From the IMG/VR virus record IMGVR_UViG_3300032238_000944, positions 18,926 to 82,925 of that record: a DNA stretch of 64,000 nt. One strand, 5' to 3'. Origin of the DNA: a virus. The translations under genes were made by a program, and so were the position numbers. Numbering within the stretch: position 1 is the first letter of the stretch; every line of letters begins with the position of its first letter. The notes under the pieces are model-generated. The model ran no database searches. It saw nothing but the letters and a program-made list of their open reading frames with translations, and was not told the origin of the DNA. Shown piece after piece: positions 7,240-14,729 of the stretch.

Positions 7240-8412
7240 ATGACAGTTCAAATCCCTTTTATGCCTAGCGAAACTCAACTTGTTTGGGATCGTGTGGCAC
7301 AAACTTGCAACAATCCTTTGGGATTGACCGAAGAGATTCTTCAACAATCTCTTGAAGTTTGTCCCGCTCCTGAATATCAAGGAGCAGAGTATATTGGTCG
7401 ATATCTGGTTCCTCGTTCTTTTGTTCGCTATGATCAAGAAGAACAACCCCGTGATAAAAGTAATGATGCTGATCACGTTAATAATCTAGTCAATAATTTT
7501 GAGACGATTGGTTATCGTCTGGATGCACAACCTCCCATCAGTTGTTTTGATACAAATGATGTAGCATCTACCAAACTCAAAGCACAATCGGGTTATAACC
7601 GAAATGAAGCTTTGGATCGGATTGGTCAAGAACTTTATATCTTCGATGTTTATAAGTTTGAGAGTAGGTTTTGGGAAATTGTTGCTCGCAACCAGTCAAA
7701 TCACCACTCCAATCCTCAACTTAGTCAGTCTATTCAAGACTACATCAAAGAAGTTTGCAATGCTGTGGAAAATGAAATCATTCCTGGTGATGCAGATGCT
7801 ATTTCTGATTTTGTAGATCTGATTGCTACAGATAAAACTGCTAAAGCTCGTAAAAAAATTAAAGTTACTTGCTTTAACAACTGTCAGGTATTTCCTAACT
7901 TCCGTACCTACAATTCTGTTGGTGCTGGTAAAAATACTTTGAATGGATTCATTAAAGAAAATGGATTTGTAAAACAAGGTGTTGAAGGTCGTACTGATGA
8001 AGAGTTGAAAGCACAAGGTTATATTACCTATTGTGCTGGCAATGGTGACAACAAAAGCAGTTGGATGCGAGCACTCTATCACGGAACTCGTTTGGGTCTT
8101 CCCGTGTGGATCTTTGGTTATGCAGCAAATCGTGTAGATAACCTAGAACAGTTCCGTGCAGAATACATCAATGATTTCAATGAATTGAAACAAGTGATGC
8201 TTGAGTTTGCTTTCTCGATTGCTGATGGTGGAGAGCAATCTTCGATTGATGAAGATGCTTTTTGTGTCAAACTCGCTGGATTTTTGCCTCAGTATGTGAA
8301 ACCCAATCCTCAAGATAGGGGTCGTCCTACTGAAAATACATTGGTTGATGTATATGGCAATTCTATTCGGTTTGATCCTGATGGAGATTGTCTGACACTT
8401 TCCCAACCCTGA
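7240..8412 (+). CDS. ParB/sulfiredoxin-fold-like protein, 390 aa
   Basis: The N-terminal third has a ParB-like arrangement: YLVPRSFVRYDQ, then PPISCFDTNDV and the SGYNRNEAL segment, comparable to the GxHRxxA box of ParB/Srx nucleotide-binding folds. The rest (YNSVGAGKNTLNGFIKENGF, CAGNGDNKSSWMRALYHG) is unfamiliar and rich in Asn and aromatics. Similar phage proteins may bind or cut DNA; that is inference. It has its own strong promoter and is followed, after a terminator, by an SF2 helicase gene. Codon use is less AT-rich than in the oxygenase genes. Confidence 0.5.
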   Translation: MTVQIPFMPSETQLVWDRVAQTCNNPLGLTEEILQQSLEVCPAPEYQGAEYIGRYLVPRSFVRYDQEEQPRDKSNDADHVNNLVNNFETIGYRLDAQPPISCFDTNDVASTKLKAQSGYNRNEALDRIGQELYIFDVYKFESRFWEIVARNQSNHHSNPQLSQSIQDYIKEVCNAVENEIIPGDADAISDFVDLIATDKTAKARKKIKVTCFNNCQVFPNFRTYNSVGAGKNTLNGFIKENGFVKQGVEGRTDEELKAQGYITYCAGNGDNKSSWMRALYHGTRLGLPVWIFGYAANRVDNLEQFRAEYINDFNELKQVMLEFAFSIADGGEQSSIDEDAFCVKLAGFLPQYVKPNPQDRGRPTENTLVDVYGNSIRFDPDGDCLTLSQP

Positions 8413-8414
8413 TC

Positions 8415-8467
8415 CAATTTGTGAACTGTCACACGGGGTCCACACGGACCCCTTTTTGCTGTATAAT
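8415..8467 (+). promoter_or_regulatory. Accessory-region promoter module 3
   Basis: Box CAATTTGTGAACTGTCACA at 8415; TATAAT at 8462-8467 followed by GGCCA; distance 47. The -35 position (8438) has GTCCAC, no -35 match. Serves the helicase gene. Confidence 0.7.
8435..8457 (+). terminator. Intrinsic terminator after the ParB-like gene
   Basis: Perfect 7-bp stem GGGGTCC/GGACCCC with ACAC loop, followed by TTTTT. It lies in the spacer of promoter module 3. Confidence 0.85.
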
Positions 8468-8488
8468 GGCCATATCGAAACGAAAGCA

Positions 8489-9712
8489 ATGGAACTTCGC
8501 CCCCATCAACAACGTGCCCTAGATGCTCTCGTAAAGCATGTTATTGGGCAGGTGATCATCCCGACTGGCGGAGGTAAGACCAATGTTGCTATTTTTGATG
8601 CAATCCGTGAGTTTCAGTCTGATGCTCCTAAAACCATCGTAGTGGTTGCCCCGCGCATCCTTCTGGCAGAGCAGTTGTCTAGTGAGTTTCTTGAGTTTAT
8701 CACAAATGTTGCAGTATTGCACGTTCATAGTGGCGAAACTCATCACTTCAACACCACTAAACCTGCTGAGATCTACAACTGGTCTCGTCGTGCATACAAA
8801 CATCAACTGATCTTCACTACCTATAACTCACTCAAGCAACTTGTCACTGCTGGTATTCATGTTGATACCATCTATTTTGATGAGGCACATAATTCTGTGC
8901 AACGTCATTTCTATCCTGCCACTCAACATTTCAGTCAACATGCTGACCGCTGTTACTTTTTTACTGCTACTCCAAAGCATTCTCTTGCTGCTAGTAAACC
9001 TGGAATGAATGATACCCGAGTGTATGGCCAGGTGATTTGCAATGTACCTGCTCCCGAACTTGTAGATGGTGGTTATATTGTACCACCTAAAGTTGTGGTC
9101 AAACAACTACCGATGCTTGGCAAACATGCTCAGGTTGCTGATCGTGACAGCGAGAATCTGTTGGATACCATTGATGAACAAGGTGTCTCTAAGGTTCTCA
9201 TCTGTGCCAAAGCTGTCAAGCAGATTCTCAATCTGGTTGCAGAATCTGACTTCTGCCTGCAACTCCAACAGCGTGGATATTCCTATATGTACATCAGTGC
9301 AAAGACTGGTGGTGTGATTGATGGTCAGAAAGTCAATCGTGAGCAATTCTTTGACACTCTCACTGCATGGGGTAAGGATAACAATAAGAAGTTTGTTGTT
9401 CTACATCACTCCATTCTTTCTGAGGGTATCAATGTCAGTGGACTTGAGGCAGTGATTTTTATGCGCTCCATGGATTACATTGGTATCAGTCAGACTATTG
9501 GCCGTGTGATCCGTTTGCATCATGATGATGCTGCTGGACTGCGCTCTGGTCGTATTGCTCCTGGTGCTGTGCAAGACTATACTAAATCTTTTGGTCTTGT
9601 GTGCATTCCTGTGTTCAATAAGGTTGGCATCAGTACCGCGCAGAAAGTACAGTCGGTTGTTGATACCATCTTTGTTCAAGGTGAACCTGCAATCTCTACC
9701 GTAAGAAGATAA
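8489..9712 (+). CDS. Superfamily 2 DEAD/DEAH-type helicase
   Basis: 407 residues from ATG 8489; an upstream TTG would place the start before the transcription start of module 3, so it is rejected. Motifs in order: Q-like RPHQQRAL, Walker A PTGGGKT (P25-T31), motif Ia VVAPRILL, DEAH (D131-H134), TATP, then the C-terminal domain with ILSEGINV and QTIGRVIR (Q335-R342). It resembles phage SF2 helicases such as T4 UvsW but is shorter. Expected to be an ATP-dependent DNA or RNA remodelling enzyme in replication, recombination or defence escape. Confidence 0.85.
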   Translation: MELRPHQQRALDALVKHVIGQVIIPTGGGKTNVAIFDAIREFQSDAPKTIVVVAPRILLAEQLSSEFLEFITNVAVLHVHSGETHHFNTTKPAEIYNWSRRAYKHQLIFTTYNSLKQLVTAGIHVDTIYFDEAHNSVQRHFYPATQHFSQHADRCYFFTATPKHSLAASKPGMNDTRVYGQVICNVPAPELVDGGYIVPPKVVVKQLPMLGKHAQVADRDSENLLDTIDEQGVSKVLICAKAVKQILNLVAESDFCLQLQQRGYSYMYISAKTGGVIDGQKVNREQFFDTLTAWGKDNNKKFVVLHHSILSEGINVSGLEAVIFMRSMDYIGISQTIGRVIRLHHDDAAGLRSGRIAPGAVQDYTKSFGLVCIPVFNKVGISTAQKVQSVVDTIFVQGEPAISTVRR

Positions 9713-9715
9713 CAT

Positions 9716-10156
9716 ATGGAAGTCAAATTCACGCAAAATCATTTTAAAAAGTGTAAAGAAGTAACTTGGGATGATATAGTTGAAAAAATTGATAATGAAT
9801 TTTTTCACCAAACTCATAAAATTATTTGCCCTTCAGATCGTGCTCCAACAATCATTCTTCATAATGATTACTATCCACTATCAATTAAATCTGCATATAA
9901 TGAAGTTGAAACCGAAACTGGTATAAAAGATATGCATATCTATACTTCATTGGGTAGAAATGCTTCAACATTTGGAAGACACTGTGACACAATGGATGTT
10001 TTGATTGTTCAATCTAAAGGAAAAATTGATTATGAATTTGATTGTGGTACAATTGTAAGGATGAGTCCAGGGGATTCTCTTCACATTCCCAAAGGAGTTT
10101 ATCACAATCCAATTGTATCCGAACCTAGAATTACATTGAGTTTCTCTTGGCAATAA
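9716..10156 (+). CDS. Cupin / JmjC-like metal-binding protein
   Basis: 146 residues. Cupin core with GRHCDTMDVLIVQSKGK (H89, D91) and the second motif MSPGDSLHIPKGVYHNP (H130), which supply a 2-His-1-Asp metal site as in JmjC-type or cupin_8 oxygenases. It could be another 2OG-dependent hydroxylase or a simple metal-binding cupin. The DNA is clearly more AT-rich than the helicase gene 4 nt upstream and the gene downstream. Confidence 0.65.
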   Translation: MEVKFTQNHFKKCKEVTWDDIVEKIDNEFFHQTHKIICPSDRAPTIILHNDYYPLSIKSAYNEVETETGIKDMHIYTSLGRNASTFGRHCDTMDVLIVQSKGKIDYEFDCGTIVRMSPGDSLHIPKGVYHNPIVSEPRITLSFSWQ

Positions 10157-10159
10157 ATT

Positions 10160-10699
10160 ATGAAAGACTGGACAATCTACTGTGAGACTACCTACAACAG
10201 TCTCAGGGCCAATATTCACAACTGGGGTAAACCAGAGTTTGCTCGCCCCATCACCAGAATCTACTATATCGGTGTTTTTGATTGCGGTGTGCCCAATCCT
10301 ACGGGTCTGATCAGCGAAAATGCACTCAAAAACAAAAATATAAAACAGAAGGTCGTACATGACCATTATTTGTCTCCACAATTCATTGGACGGATGATTC
10401 TGGACAATCCTGAGGTGTATTTGACCGATTTTGACAAGTTCAAATCGATTTTTTGGCAGTCTTGTCAGACCATCGTGGTCACTCAGCAGGAAAACGATGC
10501 CCTGGCTGCTCTGACATCAAATGATGGTAACATATATAAAGTTCAAGTGCCAACCTATTTGAAGTACAATCATCTTAAGATTAAATTAAATAAACGTCCA
10601 GAAAATACAATCCGATGGAATACTTCAGTTCCAATTGAATCTAACATTCTAGAGGTTCCTGAAGAACTTACACAATATGAAAAGAGGTTTCTAGTATGA
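10160..10699 (+). CDS. Conserved-looking hypothetical protein, 179 aa
   Basis: Not assigned. Notable segments are DWTIYCETTYNSLRANIHNWG, YYIGVFDCGVPN, VVHDHYLSPQFIGRMIL and YEKRFLV. The DHxLSPQ segment recalls a nuclease-type His motif, but no full HNH or other catalytic set is visible. It ends in an ATGA overlap with the next small gene. Confidence 0.5.
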   Translation: MKDWTIYCETTYNSLRANIHNWGKPEFARPITRIYYIGVFDCGVPNPTGLISENALKNKNIKQKVVHDHYLSPQFIGRMILDNPEVYLTDFDKFKSIFWQSCQTIVVTQQENDALAALTSNDGNIYKVQVPTYLKYNHLKIKLNKRPENTIRWNTSVPIESNILEVPEELTQYEKRFLV

Positions 10700-10869
10700 G
10701 AGAAGGATTCATCACGGCAGACGGTTATGCGGCTGTCCCCTGGGGCAAAAAAAACCTGATTATCCTGTATAATGGCCATCAGATAGAGACGGTAAGCACA
10801 CCGCTCCAAGCACAAAAGTTCATTAAAAACCACCGCACTAATCCATCCAAAGGAACAGTATTCCTATGA
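10696..10869 (+). CDS. Small protein, 57 aa, carrying promoter module 4 in its coding sequence
   Basis: ATG 10696 overlaps the previous stop (ATGA), and its own TGA overlaps the ATG at 10866 (ATGA). Sequence begins MREGFITADGYAAVPWGKKN and continues IILYNGHQIETVST. The LYNGH codons are the -10/discriminator of promoter module 4. A short basic beta-hairpin-like protein; function unknown. Double overlap supports real translation. Confidence 0.6.
   Translation: MREGFITADGYAAVPWGKKNLIILYNGHQIETVSTPLQAQKFIKNHRTNPSKGTVFL
10722..10773 (+). promoter_or_regulatory. Accessory-region promoter module 4 (inside a gene)
   Basis: Box CGGTTATGCGGCTGTCCCC at 10722; TATAAT at 10768-10773 followed by GGCCA; distance 46. 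Wholly within the 57-codon gene; would serve the exported-protein gene at 10866. Confidence 0.55.
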
Positions 10870-11273
10870 AACTCCCAGCACTACTATCTCTTGCATTGTT
10901 TGCTCCAATGCCTGTGTTTGCACAACAGACAAACATCTATCAGGTATGTACAACCTATCAAGAGAACTATGCTCCTGGATATTATGATCAGTATGGTAAC
11001 TATCGTCAAGGAAATGTAAGCACTCAGGCTTATAATACTCAGTGTGGTACTGGTACATACTATCGCCCCAATACTGGTGGTACATATTATCCAACACCTG
11101 TTGTAGCTCCAGTTGCACAACCATATCGTAGGTCATGTGCTGCTGCTCCTATTGGCGCTATTCTTGGTGGTTTTGGTGCATACAAAGCAACCAGTAGTGT
11201 ACCCAATCGTTGGTGGTCTGTTCCTCTAGGTGTTGTAACTGGTGGAATTGTTGGAAATGCTCTCTGTAACTAA
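10866..11273 (+). CDS. Exported glycine-zipper protein
   Basis: 135 residues. Clear signal peptide (MKLPALLSLALFAPMPVFA, likely cut before QQ), then a Tyr/Gln/Asn-rich segment with two Cys, then PIGAILGGFGAYKA and VPLGVVTGGIVGNALC, a glycine-zipper-like membrane domain with further Cys residues. Resembles small periplasmic or outer-membrane glycine-zipper proteins. It probably acts in the host envelope, for example in superinfection exclusion, but this is inference. Confidence 0.6.
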   Translation: MKLPALLSLALFAPMPVFAQQTNIYQVCTTYQENYAPGYYDQYGNYRQGNVSTQAYNTQCGTGTYYRPNTGGTYYPTPVVAPVAQPYRRSCAAAPIGAILGGFGAYKATSSVPNRWWSVPLGVVTGGIVGNALCN

Positions 11274-11274
11274 A

Positions 11275-11469
11275 ATGAAAACTGAGTTTATTTGTGTCAA
11301 ACCTAAATCATCAAAAGCAAAGAATAGATTTGCAAATATGATGGATAGTCTTCATTCTTGTCGTGTTGAACAACGCAAGGATGGTAAAGTCTTTCTTGCA
11401 TCTATTAGTGGTAAATACTTCTTTTGGTTGAATGAAAGCGGTGATGATCATTGGGAAATTATAAAATAA
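11275..11469 (+). CDS. Hypothetical protein, 64 aa
   Basis: Start chosen at ATG 11275, 1 nt after the previous stop; an upstream in-frame start would lie inside the preceding gene. Basic N-terminus (MKTEFICVKPKSSKAKNRF), ending ISGKYFFWLNESGDDHWEII. Function unknown. Its stop overlaps the next ATG (TAATG). Confidence 0.5.
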   Translation: MKTEFICVKPKSSKAKNRFANMMDSLHSCRVEQRKDGKVFLASISGKYFFWLNESGDDHWEIIK

Positions 11470-12002
11470 TGGAACATATGTTCTATGTTCCATTATTTCA
11501 CTATAAAGTGGAAAATTGGACTTATAAAAAAAAATTTCTACTTGAACTATATGATTCAATTAAAACAGAATGTGAAATAAAAAAAGATACGACGGTAATT
11601 ACAAATTATCATCAAAATCATAAAAAATTAGTTCAAGATATTGCATATATTTTTTATTCCGAAATAAAAGAATTTGCTGAATCTGTTGAAATATCAAAAT
11701 ATGATGTTAAAGATGCTTGGTTTGAAAAATCTTACAGAAATAACTATCACGGGATTCATAATCACGGACCAATTGGTTATTCCTCAGTTTGTTTTATAAA
11801 TTATGATGAAAATGAACACAGTCCAACTCAATTTGTATCTCCGTTCAATAATTTTATGAATGGATCTACATTGATTCATAGTCCTCAAAATATAACAGAA
11901 GGATCTATTATATTTTTTCCATCTATTATAAATCATTATACAGATCCAAATCAATGCGATAAAGAAAGATTGATAGTATCTTTTAATTTAAACTTTACTT
12001 AA
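11469..12002 (+). CDS. 2OG-Fe(II) oxygenase-like protein (TIGR02466 type)
   Basis: 177 residues from ATG 11469, which overlaps the previous TAA. Begins with a strand leading to YVPLFHY, typical of the family. Putative metal site in NYHGIHNHG (H94, H97, H99) followed by GYSSVCFINY, and distal FFPSIINHYTDPN (H156) followed by ERLIVSFNLNF. Closely parallel to the protein at 18721. The HxD aspartate is not obvious, so activity is less certain. Very AT-rich DNA. Confidence 0.6.
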   Translation: MEHMFYVPLFHYKVENWTYKKKFLLELYDSIKTECEIKKDTTVITNYHQNHKKLVQDIAYIFYSEIKEFAESVEISKYDVKDAWFEKSYRNNYHGIHNHGPIGYSSVCFINYDENEHSPTQFVSPFNNFMNGSTLIHSPQNITEGSIIFFPSIINHYTDPNQCDKERLIVSFNLNFT

Positions 12003-12179
12003 ATGGATAAATCAGAAAAACGTAACCGAGCACTAGGTCTTTTTGTTGAAAGTGTACTCAAACCAGATCCAGAACTTCGCCAATGCTCTCACAATCAAGA
12101 GTGCTTTAATGAACTGCTTGAATGGAGATCTGAAGTTCTTGAGTATCTACAAAAACGAAGAGAAGAGGAATTTGGTTAA
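12003..12179 (+). CDS. Small acidic/basic helical protein, 58 aa
   Basis: ATG 12003 directly after the previous TAA; its TAA overlaps the next ATG at 12179. Sequence starts MDKSEKRNRALGLFVESVLK; contains two Cys (QCSHNQECF) and a charged C-terminal helix. No family recognised. Confidence 0.5.
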   Translation: MDKSEKRNRALGLFVESVLKPDPELRQCSHNQECFNELLEWRSEVLEYLQKRREEEFG

Positions 12180-12421
12180 TGAGCCCATACTACATCTATT
12201 TCATCATTTTTACTTGTATCGCATACTTAATTGTAACTGATGCAAGTGTTGCAAGACTATTTGTTCTTCTGATGGGAATTGCAAGAATAGAGTATGAAAA
12301 GATAAAGTGGTGGGTTCTTCACAATCCTGCAAATCCGATTGTTAAGTATCTAATGTGGCGAAGATCTTGGAAACTTGCAAAAGAATTGGAGAAAGAATTT
12401 AGCTCTCGTAATGATATATGA
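12179..12421 (+). CDS. Small membrane protein, 80 aa
   Basis: Residues about 3-35 are strongly hydrophobic (YYIYFIIFTCIAYLIV, then LFVLLMGIA), followed by a basic, Trp-rich cytoplasmic-type tail (KIKWWVL, WRRSWKLAKELEKEF). Likely one or two membrane passes in the host membrane. TAATG overlap upstream, ATG overlap downstream. Confidence 0.5.
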   Translation: MSPYYIYFIIFTCIAYLIVTDASVARLFVLLMGIARIEYEKIKWWVLHNPANPIVKYLMWRRSWKLAKELEKEFSSRNDI

Positions 12422-12588
12422 AGCAGCAACCTTATCATGTCCTAGATAGTACGACACCTTGGTATGAACTCTTGAGTTATTTGGAATGTTGTGCTAGCCT
12501 GGGTGTTGAACCATCACTCACTAGATGGATTCGGTACACTAATTATTACAGGAGTGTGTCAAATGTCAAGAACATATCGCAAAGTTGA
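12418..12588 (+). CDS. Hypothetical protein, 56 aa
   Basis: ATG 12418 overlaps the previous stop (ATGA). Sequence MKQQPYHVLDSTTPWYELLS then YLECCASLGVEPSLTRWIRY. Not recognised. Its end overlaps the next gene by 26 nt, so the exact pairing is uncertain. Confidence 0.4.
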   Translation: MKQQPYHVLDSTTPWYELLSYLECCASLGVEPSLTRWIRYTNYYRSVSNVKNISQS

Positions 12589-12799
12589 ATACATTCACAG
12601 TGGAGCATTTAGGCATCCACATACAGAGAATGAACGCAAACAACTTGACGGAATTATTCATGATGTAGAACTTGAATTAGACTATAAAGTTTCTGGATTG
12701 AACCACATGAAGGCACGGGAGCATCAGTTGCCTTCAACATATGATGACAAAGTAGTAAGTGCTTATTATGAATCTGACCACATGGCCTACGGAACCTAG
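12563..12799 (+). CDS. Hypothetical protein, 78 aa
   Basis: Start chosen at ATG 12563 because AGGAG lies at 12550-12554, 8 nt upstream. Sequence MSRTYRKVEYIHSGAFRHPH then TENERKQLDGIIHDVELE. His- and charge-rich; function unknown. Confidence 0.5.
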   Translation: MSRTYRKVEYIHSGAFRHPHTENERKQLDGIIHDVELELDYKVSGLNHMKAREHQLPSTYDDKVVSAYYESDHMAYGT

Positions 12800-13091
12800 T
12801 TTACTTGATCGCATAGCATCTTTAGAATATGAGAATGTTGAAACTTCCAACTGTCTCTATGAAATATATACATCCATAGAGACACTGGAGAATGTTAAAA
12901 TGTATGAAGAACTGACACAATTTGAAAGGGCATTGGCAAGATTTGGTGATAAAGTTGCTTTAATTGCTGGACTTGAAATTGCTGATAAAATTACTCCCGA
13001 AGATGCTTACCAACAAATTAAAACTCTTTATAAAGAACTCAAATCCCTTCGCAAAAAAGAACGTGATGATTGGGAATATCCCGACAATTAG
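12768..13091 (+). CDS. Coiled-coil hypothetical protein, 107 aa
   Basis: Begins MNLTTWPTEPSLLDRIASLE and overlaps the preceding gene by 32 nt. Mostly helical, ending IKTLYKELKSLRKKERDDWEY. A perfect 10-bp inverted repeat lies in its coding sequence at 12852-12884. Function unknown. Confidence 0.45.
   Translation: MNLTTWPTEPSLLDRIASLEYENVETSNCLYEIYTSIETLENVKMYEELTQFERALARFGDKVALIAGLEIADKITPEDAYQQIKTLYKELKSLRKKERDDWEYPDN
12852..12884. repeat. 10-bp inverted repeat within a gene
   Basis: TGTCTCTATG at 12852-12861 and CATAGAGACA at 12875-12884, 13-nt AT-rich loop. It could be an RNA hairpin or operator inside the gene at 12768. Confidence 0.5.
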
Positions 13092-13215
13092 ATCCTGTTC
13101 TAAATGTAAAGAAACCAAACCACTTGATTTAAATCATTATCAACAAGTGAAATACTTTTCAAGTGGTTTTTCCTATTATTGTAATGACTGTAACAAACCA
13201 AAGAAAAATGACTGA
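13066..13215 (+). CDS. Small zinc-ribbon protein, 49 aa
   Basis: Start at ATG 13066 inside the end of the previous gene. Carries SCSKCKETKPL then YYCNDC, a CxxC...CxxC zinc ribbon of the type found on phage HNH nucleases and small regulators, with the typical K-x-L after the first pair. The nuclease domain itself is absent, so it is a lone zinc finger. Confidence 0.55.
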   Translation: MIGNIPTIRSCSKCKETKPLDLNHYQQVKYFSSGFSYYCNDCNKPKKND

Positions 13216-13375
13216 ACAAGATGATGGACTGAAGGTAACAGAGAATGGTGATGGATCATTCACTTTAGAGTGGGATGAAAAAGATCCACGCTGGTCAATG
13301 CTGAATGGGTTGACACAAGAAGAAGTTACTGCTATACTAACCGAAGGTCTTCAAAAAATGCTTGATAATGACTGA
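13208..13375 (+). CDS. Small acidic protein, 55 aa
   Basis: Start at ATG 13208, overlapping the zinc-ribbon gene by 8 nt. Contains the beta-type TENGDGSFTLEWDEKDPRWS and a C-terminal helix LTQEEVTAILTEGLQKML. I recognise this build from cyanophages, but no function is known. Confidence 0.55.
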   Translation: MTEQDDGLKVTENGDGSFTLEWDEKDPRWSMLNGLTQEEVTAILTEGLQKMLDND

Positions 13376-13895
13376 CTACAAAAAATACTCATTGGGCCAA
13401 GTTGAGAACTTTCTGTATGATGCAATGAGTACAGATGCAACACCAAAAGAAATCTATGATGTCATTAAAGGTGTTGTTGAAGATAACTATAATACCTATA
13501 AGGTACAGACAGAAAAAGCGAGTGAACTTCTTGCTCTGCTGAATGGCCATCGTCCTGTAGATTTTGACTTTTGTGATAAAGATGACCCATCACCTGAATG
13601 TAAAAAGTCTTGGAATGACTTCTGGGAAGAAAATTACTGTTCAGAAGAACACCAACAGTACACAGAAGAAGAACTAAATGCAATGTGTGATGCTGCTGAA
13701 GCAAAAGATAAAGTAGTTAAGTGGTCTCTTCCTGTTGAAGCAGATCCAAGTGGTGAATACTTTGTAACTTTCCCTGATGATTTGTTAGAAGCAGCAGATC
13801 TTAAAGAGGGTGATCAAGTTGAATGGATTGCTCAAGATGGTGGATCTTATCTTCTTAAAAAAATAACTAACCCACTTGGAATGGAAAAATGTTGA
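13368..13895 (+). CDS. AbrB-like domain protein, 175 aa
   Basis: Start at ATG 13368, overlapping the previous stop by 8 nt. Residues 1-50 are helical (YSLGQVENFLYDAMSTDATP, EIYDVI). Residues about 120-165 (YFVTFPDDLLEAADLKEGDQ, VEWIAQDGGSYLLKK) match a SpoVT/AbrB swapped-hairpin domain, a DNA-binding fold of transition regulators and antitoxins. It may be an early transcription regulator, though the target is unknown. Confidence 0.6.
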   Translation: MTDYKKYSLGQVENFLYDAMSTDATPKEIYDVIKGVVEDNYNTYKVQTEKASELLALLNGHRPVDFDFCDKDDPSPECKKSWNDFWEENYCSEEHQQYTEEELNAMCDAAEAKDKVVKWSLPVEADPSGEYFVTFPDDLLEAADLKEGDQVEWIAQDGGSYLLKKITNPLGMEKC

Positions 13896-13928
13896 TGGTT
13901 TTTGGATTAAAGATTGGGAGTTGATAAA

Positions 13929-14552
13929 ATGGCTTTTCAATCTATATGGTATTATACAAATCTTGATCCTCGTATTGTAGATATTATTGAGGAAGATTTG
14001 AGCAAAACTTATGACTCATCTTTCACCGAATCCTTGATTAAACACAAAAATACTAGTATCTTAGACAAAAATGTGAGAAATTCTCATCATGCTTGGATTC
14101 CCACAAATCATTGGATATCTGGATTTATTTGGCATTATGCTCATAAAGCAAATAAAGAAAATTTTCTTTATGAATTGGATCATATTGTCACATCTTTACA
14201 ATATACCATATACCAACAAGGTCAGTTTTATAAATGGCATACTGATCAATCAACAGATAAGTTTTATAAACCTTTACCATCCAATACTGATGAAAATCTA
14301 AAAGAAAATTTTTTAAATCAAAATACAGAATCAGTTCGTAAATTGTCTGGTGTTTTGCAACTATCTGATCCCAATGATTATGAGGGTGGTGAATTGCAGA
14401 TTATGGCAGAAGATGGTAGTTCATATTTTGCTCCAAAGGAACAGGGAACAATAATTTTCTTTGATTCTAGATCTAATCATAGAGTTAGAAAAGTTGCCAA
14501 AGGAATTAGGAAAAGTTTAGTCTTTTGGGTAAAAGGCCCGAGATGGAAATGA
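13929..14552 (+). CDS. 2OG-Fe(II) oxygenase, PKHD type
   Basis: 207 residues. ATG 13929 is preferred because GGGAG lies about 8 nt upstream; 13914 is a less likely start. Core motifs: FYKWHTDQ (H104, D106), KLSGVLQLSDPNDYEGGELQI, FFDSRSNHRVRKV (H184) and IRKSLVFWVKGPRWK. Clear paralogue-like relation to the gene at 4511. Substrate unknown. AT-rich relative to flanking genes. Confidence 0.8.
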   Translation: MAFQSIWYYTNLDPRIVDIIEEDLSKTYDSSFTESLIKHKNTSILDKNVRNSHHAWIPTNHWISGFIWHYAHKANKENFLYELDHIVTSLQYTIYQQGQFYKWHTDQSTDKFYKPLPSNTDENLKENFLNQNTESVRKLSGVLQLSDPNDYEGGELQIMAEDGSSYFAPKEQGTIIFFDSRSNHRVRKVAKGIRKSLVFWVKGPRWK

Positions 14553-14605
14553 ATGATAAAGAGGAAGGAATCTATCCTACTGGTTTATCTGATGGATGTT
14601 CATGA
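14549..14605 (+). CDS. Possible micro-ORF, 18 aa
   Basis: ATG overlaps the oxygenase stop (ATGA); encodes MNDKEEGIYPTGLSDGCS; its TGA overlaps the ATG at 14602. Only the chained overlaps support it. Confidence 0.25.
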   Translation: MNDKEEGIYPTGLSDGCS

Positions 14606-14673
14606 TTCTCTTTGGTTTTATTATCACAATAATTTTATTAAGTAGTGTAAAGCAATCCCAAAGAGAATCTTAA
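14602..14673 (+). CDS. Possible micro-ORF, 23-aa membrane peptide
   Basis: Encodes MILFGFIITIILLSSVKQSQ and three more residues, a single hydrophobic helix with a charged tail. Chained by ATGA to the 18-aa ORF. The ends of its reading frame coincide with a 12-bp inverted repeat, so the DNA may be constrained for another reason. Confidence 0.3.
   Translation: MILFGFIITIILLSSVKQSQRES
14604..14669. repeat. Perfect 12-bp inverted repeat
   Basis: GATTCTCTTTGG at 14604-14615 and CCAAAGAGAATC at 14658-14669, 42 nt apart. Lies in the gap after the PKHD gene. No U-tract follows, so it is not a standard terminator. Confidence 0.6.
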
Positions 14674-14729
14674 GCAATCTTCATTCTCCTAGATATTGTG
14701 TTAGGATAGCAACATAATACTTGGACACA

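Noticed and set aside
8456-8488. TTG start giving an 11-residue longer helicase
   Set aside because: The extra codons cover the -10 and lie before the expected transcription start; ATG 8489 is the natural start.
12043-12240. 65-codon + frame beginning at 12043
   Set aside because: It is a shadow of two real overlapping genes at 12003 and 12179, which have start-stop joints.
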